Source: Juglans regia | Lineage: Eukaryota; Streptophyta; Magnoliopsida; Fagales; Juglandaceae | DNA: 64,000 bases | Reading direction: 5' to 3' | Assembly: GCF_001411555.2 (NCBI RefSeq) | Contig: NC_049910.1 | Location: forward strand, 29,855,150-29,919,149 | Part shown: piece after piece, positions 34,807 to 45,048 of the stretch | Layout of the letters: each line of letters starts with the position of its first letter | Position numbering within the stretch: the stretch's first letter is position 1 | Notes under the pieces: generated by a model | Told to the model about the DNA's origin: nothing | Database searches by the model: none | The model's input: only the letters and a program-made list of their open reading frames with translations | Program-made: the position numbers and the translations under genes

Positions 34807-35476
34807 TGAAGAACCCTTCTCAAGAACCCAGATTACAAGGAGGAACGCCACAAAGGTTGTGATTTACCTTTGATAAGTTCAAGTTCAATCAAGAATAAGA
34901 GGAGTAAAACTCAACTCACAATGAATAAATTCATCAAATTTCATAAACTGACTAAAATGAGGCTACAAAGAGTTTTTAAACCAAAACCTAATTAAAACTC
35001 TAGTTAAAATAAAGCCCTTTTACCCAAAATGCCCCTGGATGAACAATGTTGCGGCTACAGTGTCGTGACTACAGTAATGCTACAGTAACCTCTTGAAACC
35101 CTAGTTCTATAAAATAATAACTTTCCCAACATGTCCTTACATAGGACCCCCTTAAGTCATTCCCATAATAAACTCAATTATTCTAAACTAATAAAATAAG
35201 TCATTTAAATGAATTAAACAAATTGAAAGTCTTCAAGTGCCCAAAGCCTTTAAGTCATATTGTCTCCCTCTTCCATAGTTTATCAAATGAAACAAGATTG
35301 GATCTTCATCCTTCAAGCCCATCTTGAATATCGGGCTCTTGCTAAACTCGTCTCAAGTAGATTGCACTAATCTTTGCATTGTTTCCTTAATCTTCTTGGC
35401 CATTGACCTTGTAATTGGCTCATATGAAACTTGCAAATGATCTTTAAGACTATGTCCATATTGGTGCCCATCATCA
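34807..35476 (-). repeat. Second gypsy LTR plus polyprotein tail
   Basis: Matches 29932..30600 over its whole length, with LTR to about 35240 and then the C-terminal coding tail. The match stops at gtgcccatcatc, where LINE ORF1 sequence begins. A 5' LTR would not have pol sequence on its outer side, so this is part of a second element in tandem (LTR shared), cut by the LINE junction. Confidence 0.8.
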
Positions 35477-36540
35477 TATTCCAATACTTCATCAATAATT
35501 CTCAAAGCACTTCTCGGAGAAGGGGTTCCTTCTAACACTTCATTAATTGGTTTCTTTCCCTCCATTCTTCCAGACTGTTCGAAACAACGGCCAGGACTTT
35601 GTGCCCTCACCAATGCCGATTGCTCTTGCCTATCACCACTTTTCCTAACGTCTTCTCCCCCAAACTCCAGGCTATCTAGTACATGCGTTTGTGTATCATC
35701 TAGATTAAATTGGCTCTGATTGACTACGTCTCCACTATCAGACATATACAAAATGTCCACACCACATTTTTCTTGCTCTGATTTTCTCTCTCGAATCTGA
35801 TTCATAATTTCTATCCTTCTGGCCTGATTTTTTATTATTCCATCCCCCGGGACATTCATCAATCCCACCTCTATCTTCTTTCCTCCCACCACTTTCCACT
35901 CTGGTTTCCCTACATTTCTAGCTTCAGCATCAACCATTTTTTTCTTTCCCTTCTTCTCTATTTTCTCTTTAATATTACATTGTGTTTCCACATGGCCTTG
36001 TTTGTGGCACCATCCATAGAACGACGGATCTGACTCATAAATCACTTCTTGATAATGACTGGTTGCAAGCTCTGGTAGACCAAGCCAAAAATGATATTTC
36101 AAAGGTAGCGACACATCTATCTCTACGCATATCCTAGCAGCTTCAGGTCTTGATACACAAGCGGTAGCGTTATCACGCTTCAAGAAACGACCAAACCCTC
36201 CCCCAATACTTTTCAACATAGAAATATTGAAATAATTCGGGGGGAGGCCTAGGAGAGAGATCCAAACAGGAACCAGCGATGATTCAGCGTCTTCATCAAA
36301 ATATGGGGACCAATGAAAAATTTTATATGGGATCCCAATCACATCTGCATTCCCATGAGCCATAACATTTACGAAATCCTGTTCATTGGTAAGCCTGATC
36401 AACACATTACGAGCATTCCTCAATTGCCCCACGACCGGTAACGATTTAAGCCCCCATCTATTTTTGATAAAACCACGTATATGAACATCTCCCCTTCACT
36501 GAATTTCGGCTCTTGTAACGATATATCAACCTCTTTAACA
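35477..36540 (-). pseudogene. LINE ORF1 (copy B), fused to gypsy sequence
   Basis: The minus strand reads a DUF4283-like RNA-binding region (VGQLRNARNVLIRLTNEQDF, VWISLLGLPPNYFNISML), a CCHC knuckle (CGWCRKQGHVETQC-type; here CHKQGHVETQCN) and a variable C-terminal part. At its 3' end the frame runs into the gypsy tail (VLEYDDGHQYGHSL). It is nearly identical to copy A (39892..40985), except that about 110 bp are missing near 36480. The left end of copy A follows at 36565. Confidence 0.85.
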
Positions 36541-36564
36541 GCTTATGCCATTTTTTTTTATAGA

Positions 36565-39500
36565 CATTTTTTTCGGAATACACTTATGCCATAACCATTT
36601 CCACCAAAGACAAAAAAACTCCATGCACTCGGATAATTTTCCACGCGGATTTTGTCGAAAAGAATCCATCCGATGTCGGCTGCCAAACCAGAATATCCTT
36701 ACCACTTCGTAACTTCCCCAGCGAAGATATTATTTTTCTACCATATGCACAGGCAAAAGAGATATTAATCTTTCCATACCCCACCCAGTCAGCGTTATAA
36801 GCTCCTTAACCCTCAACCGAGAATCCCCCACCACCTCTTGTGACTCAACAATAGCACCATCCCCCTGCCAGTTATCAAACTAGAAATTAGCCTCCTCACT
36901 TCGGATCAAAACTCTGGAATTTTTAATCACTAAAGGCATAATTGATAGGATTTTTTTTCCAAAATCTAGACCCCACCGAGTTAGATAAAGCTGCAGGATG
37001 CTCTCCTCTTGCATATTTTACCATAAAAATTTTTGACCAAAACGATTTGCCATCCAGTAATTTCCAAGCGAATTTCATGCCCAACCCACCTTTCTCCACT
37101 GGTAAACAAATGTTCCTCCAAGCCACCCACTTCCGCTTCTTTCTCTCCTCCCCAGAATTCCAAAGAAAATTGGAAAAAATTGAATTAAGAGCTGTCAACA
37201 CCCCCTTCGGAACATTCATAACTGATAAAATATGTATTGGCATGCTAGATAAAACATGCTTGATAAGAGTAATTTTTCCTCCAAATGATAAAATTTAACT
37301 CTTCCATCCCGCCAATTTTTTTTGCACCTTCAAAAGCAAAGGTTCAAAAAGGCGAATGGTGAACCTTCCCACCTGTAACGGCACCCCTAAATACACACAC
37401 GACCATTTACCCTCTACAAAACCAGTCAACCGAAGCACCTCTAATTTCCTGGCAAACATAATTATATAAGAGAAAAAAATAGAGGATTTTTCCTGGCACA
37501 CCAACTGCCTTGACATTGATTCATACTCATGAATAGTCTTCATCAATTGAGTCACAGATTTCTTTTCCCCATTAGCAAAGATAAGAATATCATCAGCATA
37601 AAACAAATGAGAAACCAACACACCTCTGTTTGCATTGAATGGTCTGACTTTTGCCTTTTGGAATTCATCCTTTAGCATGTGAGACAAAAGTTCCTGAGAT
37701 AAAATAAAAAGGTAAGGCAATAGAGGATCACCTTATCGGATACCTCGAGACGGCTTGAAGAAACCCTTTATAGCTCCATTTAACATAATCAAACACATCG
37801 AAGTTGAAATAAAATTAAAAATCAATCCCCGCCACTGTTCCGAAAAACCCAGCCTTCGCATAACCTCCAATAAAAATTTCCAATTCACTCGATCATATGC
37901 TTAAGATTGATATATTTCGCCATATCAATCTTAAGCATTATGTTCCAGCCCCTCATTTTCTTATTAATGCTATGTACAAGTTCCTGAGCTATAGATATGT
38001 TATCAAAAATACTACGGCCCTTTAAAAATGCTGACTGCTCTTCAGAAATCAATTTCTCCATAATCGGCACAAGCTGATGCACCATTATCTTAGAAAGAAT
38101 CTTGTATACTACTGAACATAAACTTATTGGTCTGAATTGTGAAAAACTTCCGGGTTCTTCAACTTTCGGCAATAAGACAATATTTGTAGCACCAAAGAAA
38201 GTAACCAACGACTTCCCCTAAAAAAATTCCACAGCCAACCGAAGTAAATCATCTTTGATAATATCCCAAGCATGATGGAAAAAACTTGCCGATAACCCAT
38301 CGGGACTAGGGCTACTATCCTGTGGAATTAACCACAGTGCCTCCTTAACTTGCTAAAGAATTGGAGCTCTGCACAACGCCAAGTTATCTGCATCAGTAAT
38401 AACGAAATTCAACAGATTCATACCAGGGCCTTCCACATTCACATGTGACGTCATCAATTGCGTTTTGAAGAATTCGACCGCCTCATCCAACAACGCATCA
38501 CCCGAATCAAGCACCCTACCATCCGTAAGTGTCATCCATTCCAACACTTTGAATTTCTTTTTACATCTCAGAAAGGCGTGAAAAATTTCCGTATTCGCAT
38601 CTCCTTCCGACATCCACTTGATTCTGGATTTCTGGCAACACATGATCTCCTCTCTAAGCATGAGCTGCAAGTGTTTTTGTTTACATTGCAATAATTCGAA
38701 CTCGGTCTCCTGGGAAGACTCATTCACAACAGACAGTTCCAGTCCCAGTAGCTCTTCCTCAACCATATTAATATCAGCCTCCACCCTTCCGAACACCTCT
38801 AAATTCCATTATCACAACACTGGTTTTAACTTTTTTAGCTTCATCCTCACTTGCACCATAGGACACCCTTGCACTTCTTAATTCCAGCAACCCCGAACCA
38901 CTGAGAGAAAGTCCTCATACTCACACCACATTTGCTGAAACCGAAAAGGGTTTGGACCAGCCCTACTATCTTGAACCAGCTATGTGATCATGGGACTATG
39001 ATCTGAAGAAGTGCGAGATAAATGCTCCATTCTACCATAAAGACAAATGGATAAAAACTCAGAGTTCACAAACACTCTGTCCAGCCGAGCCCAAATTCGC
39101 CTACTCCCTAACCTCCCATTACACCAAGAAAATCTGTTACCCGAAGAAGAAATATCCAATAACCCACATTCTTGAATACAATTATTGAACTCAAGACGAG
39201 CCCGAGAAGACCTGCAAATGCCCCCAATTTTTTCCTCTTTAGAACGGATAATATTAAAATCACCCCCGATAAGCCAAGGCCTACCATCCACATTAACATC
39301 ACCAAGATACTGCCATAACAATTTACGCTGTTGTTGAAAACAACTAGCATACACAAAAGTAGCCATAATTCGATAATTTCCCAAAGAGAACCAACCTGAT
39401 AATGCTTGCTCCATTACCAAAGAAAGTTGAAAATCGATCTCCTCTGCCCAAAACAGCCAAACTTTGCTGCCAACCTAAACATTATGACAAAAATTATTAC

Positions 39501-39651
39501 AATGTAGCCATCATGCCCAACGGGAACACTTATTAACCGAAAGAAATGGTTCTAACAAAGCTACCACCGATGGACGATGCTTATTAATAATACGCCGTAT
39601 GCTAGCCTTCGATGAACGAATACCCCTAATATTCCAAATTAGAATATTCAT
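36565..39651 (-). pseudogene. LINE ORF2 (copy A): endonuclease, RT, partial zf-RVT
   Basis: Starts at the ATG at 39651 (MNILIWNIRGIRSSKASIRR), a typical AP-endonuclease start. The endonuclease continues to about 38980 (PWLIGGDFNIIRSKEEK, WARLDRVFVN, SSDHSPM). A linker follows (38353..38796, QKSRIKWMSEGDANTEIF), then RT (PISLCSVVYKILSKIMVHQL, EEQSAFLKGRSIFDNI at 37885..38208; LFYADDILIFANGE at 37295..37720). The zf-RVT region is cut at 36565. Several frameshifts and stops, and the RNase H domain is absent from this copy. An L1-type LINE. Confidence 0.87.
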
Positions 39652-39655
39652 CAAA

Positions 39656-41213
39656 TCAGTAATATTTATTAGACCGTGTTTTCCGTTCAAGATCAACCAT
39701 TGCTTTCTTCTTTTTTCCATCCCTCAACTTTTTAAGAGGAACTTCAATTTCACTATCCGAATCATAGCATTTCGCGGCTAGTTCTTCTAACTCATCATCC
39801 TTTTCCCTTTCCGACAAAAAACTCCCCTGCACCCTCATCCCCTCATGCTCATCCTCCGCTTCAACAGCCCCCTCTGAATTTTGGCCAAGCTCATATTCCA
39901 GTGCTTCATCAATAATTCTCAAAGCACTTCTCAGAGAAGGGGTTCCTTCTAACACTTCATTAATAAGTTCTTTTCCCTCCATTCTTCCAGACTATTCGAA
40001 ACAATGGCCAGGACTTTGTGCCCTCACCAACGCCGATTGCTCTTGCCTATCACCACTTTTCTTAACGTCTTCTCCCCCAAACTCCTGGTTATCTAGTACA
40101 TGCGCTTGTGTATCATCTAGATTAAATTGGCTCTGATTGACTACGTCTCCACTATCAGACACATACAAAATGTCCACACCACATTTTTCTTGCTTTGATT
40201 TTCTTTCTAGAATCCGATTCATAATTTCTGTCATTCTGGCCTGATTTTTTATTATTCCATCCCCTGGGACATTCATCAGCCCCGCCTCTATCTTCTTTCC
40301 TCCCACCACTTTCCACTCTGGTTTCCCAACATTTCTAGCTTCAGCATCAACCATTTTTTTCTTTCCCTTCTTCTCTATTTTCTCTTTAATATTACATTGT
40401 GTTTCCACATGGCCTTGTTTGCGGCACCATCCACAGAACGACGGATCTGACTCATAAATCACTTCTTGATAATGACTGGTTGCAAGCCCTGGTAGACCAA
40501 GCCAAAAATGATATTTCAAAGGTAGCGACACATCTATCTCTACGCATATCCTAGTAGCTTCAGGTCTTGATACACAAGCGGTAGCGTTATCACGCTTCAA
40601 GAAACGACCAAACCCTCCCCCAATACTTTTCAACATAGAAATATTGAAATAATTCGGGGGGAGGCCTGGGAGAGAGATCCAAACAGGAACCATCGGTGAT
40701 TTAGCATCTTCTCAAAATCTGGGACCAATGAAAAATTTTATATGGGATCCCAATCACATCTGCATTCCCATGAGCCATAACATTTACGAAATCCTCTTCA
40801 TTGGTAAGCTTGATCAACACATTACGAGCATTCCTCAATTGCCCCACGACCGGTAACGATTTAAGCCCCCATCTATTTTTGATAAAACCACGTATATGAT
40901 TTAATGATGGTCGACGACGCTAGAATTTCAAAACCACAGCAAAACGGAATGGTTCTGCTAATTTAAAAATTTTCGATTATGAAAACAGAAAGAACATCTC
41001 CCCTTCACTGAATTTCGGCTCTCGTAAGGGGATATCAACCTCTGGTAAAACTTGGGGTTTGTTAGCCACAACATCAGCATAACCACATGCAAACCCAGCC
41101 CCATCTATACTCCTCAACTGTCTAGCCTGAACGCCGAATACCTCTTTAATGCTGACCGCCCCACCAAAAGGCAGGCCCATCGAGAAGAACGACGGGGTGA
41201 CGGGGAGAACCAT
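39656..41213 (-). pseudogene. LINE ORF1 (copy A)
   Basis: Starts MVLPVTPSFFSMGLPFGGAV at 41213, about 60 bp from the LINE 5' end. The frame is broken near 40977 and 40700. The middle part (39992..40693) has the DUF4283-type tail and the CCHC knuckle (CGWCRKQGHVETQC). The last part (39656..39982) is acidic with SEREKDDELEELAAKCYDSD. ORF1 ends about 5 bp from the ORF2 start, the usual layout of plant L1 elements. Confidence 0.85.
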
Positions 41214-41288
41214 GCAAAAAAACTAGGAACGACTCTAATCGCGAGAGAGAATTATCAAATGAAATGTAAAGCATAGATTTTTGGTACT

Positions 41289-42218
41289 CATTATTACATG
41301 CGTGTTAAGAATATAATATAAATAATTAAATTTATATTTTTTAATAAATATAAATTTTGAAAATAAATATTAATTTTACGTAATAGAGATTGAATTCAAA
41401 TGATAACACTCTACATTACATTTTACTTTTATTTAATTAAATATTCTACGTATATAGTATTAAGAATATAATAATACACTTGTCATTCTCTCACCAAGAT
41501 TTTTTATTTTATTTAAGGAGGGTGGAAGGTTCGAATCCAAAATTTTCATTTAAAAAATAAACTCTTGGCTCTCTCACCAAGATTTAATTAAACATATCCA
41601 ATAATATCCAAACTTGTCATCCAAACTAGAACCCATTTGAGAATGTTGGAGGGAGCCTCTCCCATATGAGTGACAAGCTCTAGTTGAGCCGTTGTCCTTT
41701 TGCAGGTGCTTCGAAATGGAATTGAGGCCTTGCAATCTACTGCATCATCACATAATAATATATAAGCTTTTAAAAACTATAAGAAAATTAAAATAATGCC
41801 TTAAAGATTTCTGCATAATTCACATGTTTCTTTTATTATTTTTAAATTATTTTTTAAATAAAAATTTAAAAAATTGATAGATAATATCTTCATATCAAAA
41901 TCACATTTTATGACATTACTCAATTTTGAATTAATGGGTTTTTGGAGGTTGAAAATAGAAAAATAAAAAAGTAATGTGGAAAGCAGGAAGGAGGGAAGGA
42001 AGGAAAGAAAAGGGTGGGCAGTTTGGTAAATATATGGCGTTTCATTATTTCTTAGGAACAATTATCTCCCTGGTCTCAACGCTACCGACTAGTCACTGCT
42101 CACCAGTTGTAGACCCGACAGACAGAGATAGAAAGAGAGCAAGCAAGACTCTTTACTCTGCGGAGGCCGCATAAACTGGACACCGACCATCGGAGATAAC
42201 TCAAAGAAGCAGAAGAAT
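41289..42218 (+). promoter_or_regulatory. AT-rich spacer and profilin 2 promoter region
   Basis: An AT-rich spacer up to about 41990. The promoter and leader lie close to the gene: an aaatatatgg TATA-like site near 42028 and a purine-rich leader (gacagagatagaaagagagc, about 42122..42141). A perfect Pol III B-box-like ggttcgaatcc at 41529..41539 has no matching A box, so no SINE or tRNA is called. Confidence 0.5.
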
Positions 42219-43755
42219 ATGTCGTGGCAAACTTACGTAGATGAGCACCTCATGTGCGAAATCGAAGGCAATCATCTCTCCGCCGCCGCTATCATTGGCC
42301 ATGACGGTAGCGTTTGGGCCCAGAGCTCCACTTTCCCTCAGGTTCGTTTTGCTTCTTTTCTTCCTTTCCTTTTTCGCTTTATTCAGTTTTTATATCATCT
42401 ATTGATGTTTGTAGGAAGCAGAACGACTGCTTAATTTACTTGTTGGGCTTGATGCCTGATATTCGATCCGATCTTCTTGTATTTTTCAGTGTAATTCGAA
42501 TCTTCGAACTGATGCAATTTTGAAAAATAAAAAGAGAGATTTGTTTTGCTGGTTTCCTATCTGATCCAACGGTCTTTGCAATTTGAGTTCTTTTATTTAT
42601 TGTGGGTTCGGATCAATCTGCGATTTCACATATGTATATTTGCATGTATGTTTGTATGCATTTGGTTTTCTGAGCTTGATGTTCGAACTTCTCAAGGATC
42701 AATTAACAGAAAAAAAGCCTTCGCTGTTGTAATAGTCACACTTGTACCATTTATTATGAATTTTTTACTTTGGCTTGATTTTTGCTTACTATATTATTCC
42801 CAATCTTTTTTAATACAGTGCTTTCGGTAAAACTGAATGAGCTGGAGATTTTTGTGATATGGGTTGAATCTGATAACAAAGTGGAAGGGAATGGAGTTGA
42901 ATGCTTTAGAAAAGAAGGGCTTTTTCTCTAGCATTTTCTTCTCTTTGTCCTGGTGCACACTTTTTCTTGATTGGAAAACTGTAATTGCCAAAATCGTGTA
43001 TCTGCGGGTCACAATAATTATCAGGGGTAGCAATAATTTCATTTTTCCTATTTATTAGATCTTAAAGTATGCAATATTACACTGAATTTACTTATAAAAA
43101 AAAATATTACACACGAATGCTCATGCATGCTTGATCATAATGACATCCTTTGAATGCATTACATATATCAGCGCTTCTTTTTTCCTGAATTAACTGCCAG
43201 TTTTTTCTATGTTGATGTTGCATTAGTTCAAGCCTGAAGAAATAACTGGCATTATGAATGACTTTGCTGAACCTGGATCACTTGCTCCGACTGGGTTGTA
43301 CCTTGGTGGCACAAAGTATATGGTGATCCAAGGGGAGGCAGGAGCTGTCATTCGAGGGAAAAAGGTGATGATCTCACATCCAATCTTAATTTGATAATTG
43401 TATTGGCACTGCCACATTGTGTCATTTTGGAAGTATGTTTAAGGTACTTATGCTGAGAAAAAAAGGGGGGGAGGGTCGATACGGTTAATATCAAACTCTT
43501 TAGCTGCTGCCATTTATTTGTCATAAGATAAGAAGAGTGTCATTCTTTTTACTCGTTTTTTCATAAATATATAAGAAAATAATATTGTTGTATTCTCAGC
43601 GTTTCCCATTGCATTTTCAGGGTCCTGGTGGTGTTACCGTGAAGAAGACAAATCAGGCCTTAATAATTGGTATCTATGATGAACCAATGGCTCCTAGCCA
43701 ATGCAACATGATTGTCGAAAGGCTTGGTGATTATCTCATTGATCAGGGTCTCTAA
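42219..43755 (+). CDS. Profilin, second paralogue, 3 exons
   Basis: Exons 42219..42341, 43227..43364 and 43621..43755 join to 396 nt, giving 131 residues, the usual plant profilin length. The hallmark segments are intact: [20 protein letters not shown] at the start, [20 protein letters not shown] in the middle and [17 protein letters not shown] at the end. Intron positions are the same as in the profilin at 14143..15912, but the coding sequence has diverged clearly (for example [13 protein letters not shown]). It binds actin monomers, poly-proline proteins and phosphoinositides in the cytosol. The two genes, in the same direction, are probably an ancient tandem pair. The first exon is two codons shorter than in the paralogue. 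No defect is seen. Confidence 0.96.
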
Positions 43756-44062
43756 TTGCCTTGGTATGCCATGTAATTTGAACAAATCTTCATCGCTTCT
43801 ATGCAAACAGGGCTGCATTTACTGACTTACTGTTTGAATAACGACTGGTTGCAGTGAAATGATATTTCAAAATATTAAGCGTTATGGGAAGTATGCTTAG
43901 AACCAAAGGTTTGATTTATGCTTGGGGAGTGATGACTTTGGTCTTTGTCTTTGTAACTATTTTGATGGAAGTATAATCATTGATTATCCGACCGAACAAA
44001 TTTAAGAGTTGGGTCGAATATTTATGTTGAAGAGCTGATTCTAGGATTCTATGCATAAATGG
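43756..44062 (+). other. Profilin 2 3' UTR and flank
   Basis: T-rich 3' sequence with ttgtaact-type signals around 43950. It ends at the left target duplication of the hAT MITE (ataaatgg, 44055..44062). Confidence 0.5.
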
Positions 44063-44679
44063 TAGGTTTGTACAAGAAATCGAGAATCTGACCTAAACCG
44101 ACTCAGACTGGCCGTCGGAGCTCAGAACCGGCTGAAACCGGTGGAGAACCGGTCAACATGTAGCATAAAATAGAGAGTAAATCGATATCGGCCAGTTCGG
44201 CATCGGTTCGAACCTGGTTCAAACCACTGAATAGGTCGATTAAAGAAATGTAATTTTTGTTTATATATTCTGTACTCAAAACGACGCCGTTCTACTTAAG
44301 TTTAAGTGGAACGACGTCGTTTTAAGCCTCTAGTTGTGTTTTAAACACAACTGAAACGATGCCGTTTGGTATTCGTTTTATTCATAACGTATTAAAAAAA
44401 AAATTAAGTAGAACGATGCCGGTTCCAAAATTAAGTCGTCTTCTTTATCAAGCTTCTTCTTTTTAGAACCGCTATCTCATTTATCTCTCTCTCTCTCTCT
44501 CTCTATACTCTCTCAGACGAAGCTCACAGATGAACTGACTGTGAATCGCCAAAGAACTGTTGGTATCAAGATGGCCGGTGTTTCTCCTCCCCATCGATCG
44601 ATTTCCTCCCAAAAAATGAAACATCGGTCAGAGTCAGTTTTGCCCCAAAACGTGCCATTGGGGTTGGTTTTCACCCCTA
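44063..44679. mobile_element. hAT-type MITE with a perfect target duplication
   Basis: 617 bp, ends taggtttgtac (44063) and taggggtgaaa (from 44679), flanked by identical 8-bp duplications ataaatgg (44055..44062 and 44680..44687). The left third carries aaccgg-type motifs. The centre carries four versions of a near-palindrome around aacgacgtcgtt (44278..44292, 44310..44323, 44354..44367 and about 44412). Non-coding. Confidence 0.85.
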
Positions 44680-44770
44680 ATAAATGGAGGTTGGACTATT
44701 TGTTGATACAAACCCGAGTGATATCTCTGTCTCAAAATGGCAAAAGCCGTATGCATGAATATGATATCAC

Positions 44771-45040
44771 TGTAAGAATTTTAGATAGTGTTTTTGTATT
44801 ATATTCAACCACACTATATATGTTACATACATAGGGTTTATATACAGCATATGTCCGAACGGTTACAAGGGGTAAAAAAGGAATGTACATCATTTGTGGG
44901 CTTGTTATCATCCGAGATATCAACAGTGAGCATATCAAGCCAGATATGTAGGCTATCCTGTCATGCACGATCTTTGTTGACTTGCCTTTGATGAAGCTTG
45001 ATTTGTAGAATGTAATTGAGGATGACATAGCTGGTTGACA
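44771..45040 (-). repeat. Copia 3' LTR
   Basis: 270 bp with TG...CA ends, closely similar to 48782..49061, including gtttatatacagcatatgtc and gcatatcaagcc. Confidence 0.85.
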
Positions 45041-45048
45041 CCCCCCTT

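Larger units (their letters stand above)
27292..41274 (-). mobile_element. Rearranged L1-type LINE locus bounded by one target duplication
   Basis: A perfect 14-bp direct repeat, agatttttggtact, lies at 27278..27291 and 41275..41288. Next to the left copy, on the minus strand, is an A-rich tail (3' end of a LINE). Next to the right copy is a LINE 5' leader about 60 bp before the ORF1 start at 41213. The ends therefore look like one retrotransposition event. Inside, however, are two partial LINE copies: copy A 36565..41274 (ORF1, endonuclease, RT, truncated zf-RVT) and copy B 27292..29930 plus 35477..36540 (3' half of ORF2, and ORF1). Gypsy-derived DNA sits in copy B. Nested insertions and later unequal exchange explain this best. 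Confidence 0.82.

Noticed and set aside
41529..41539. Perfect B-box-like ggttcgaatcc, possible tRNA or SINE
   Set aside because: No A box or cloverleaf at the right distance and no SINE body or tail.
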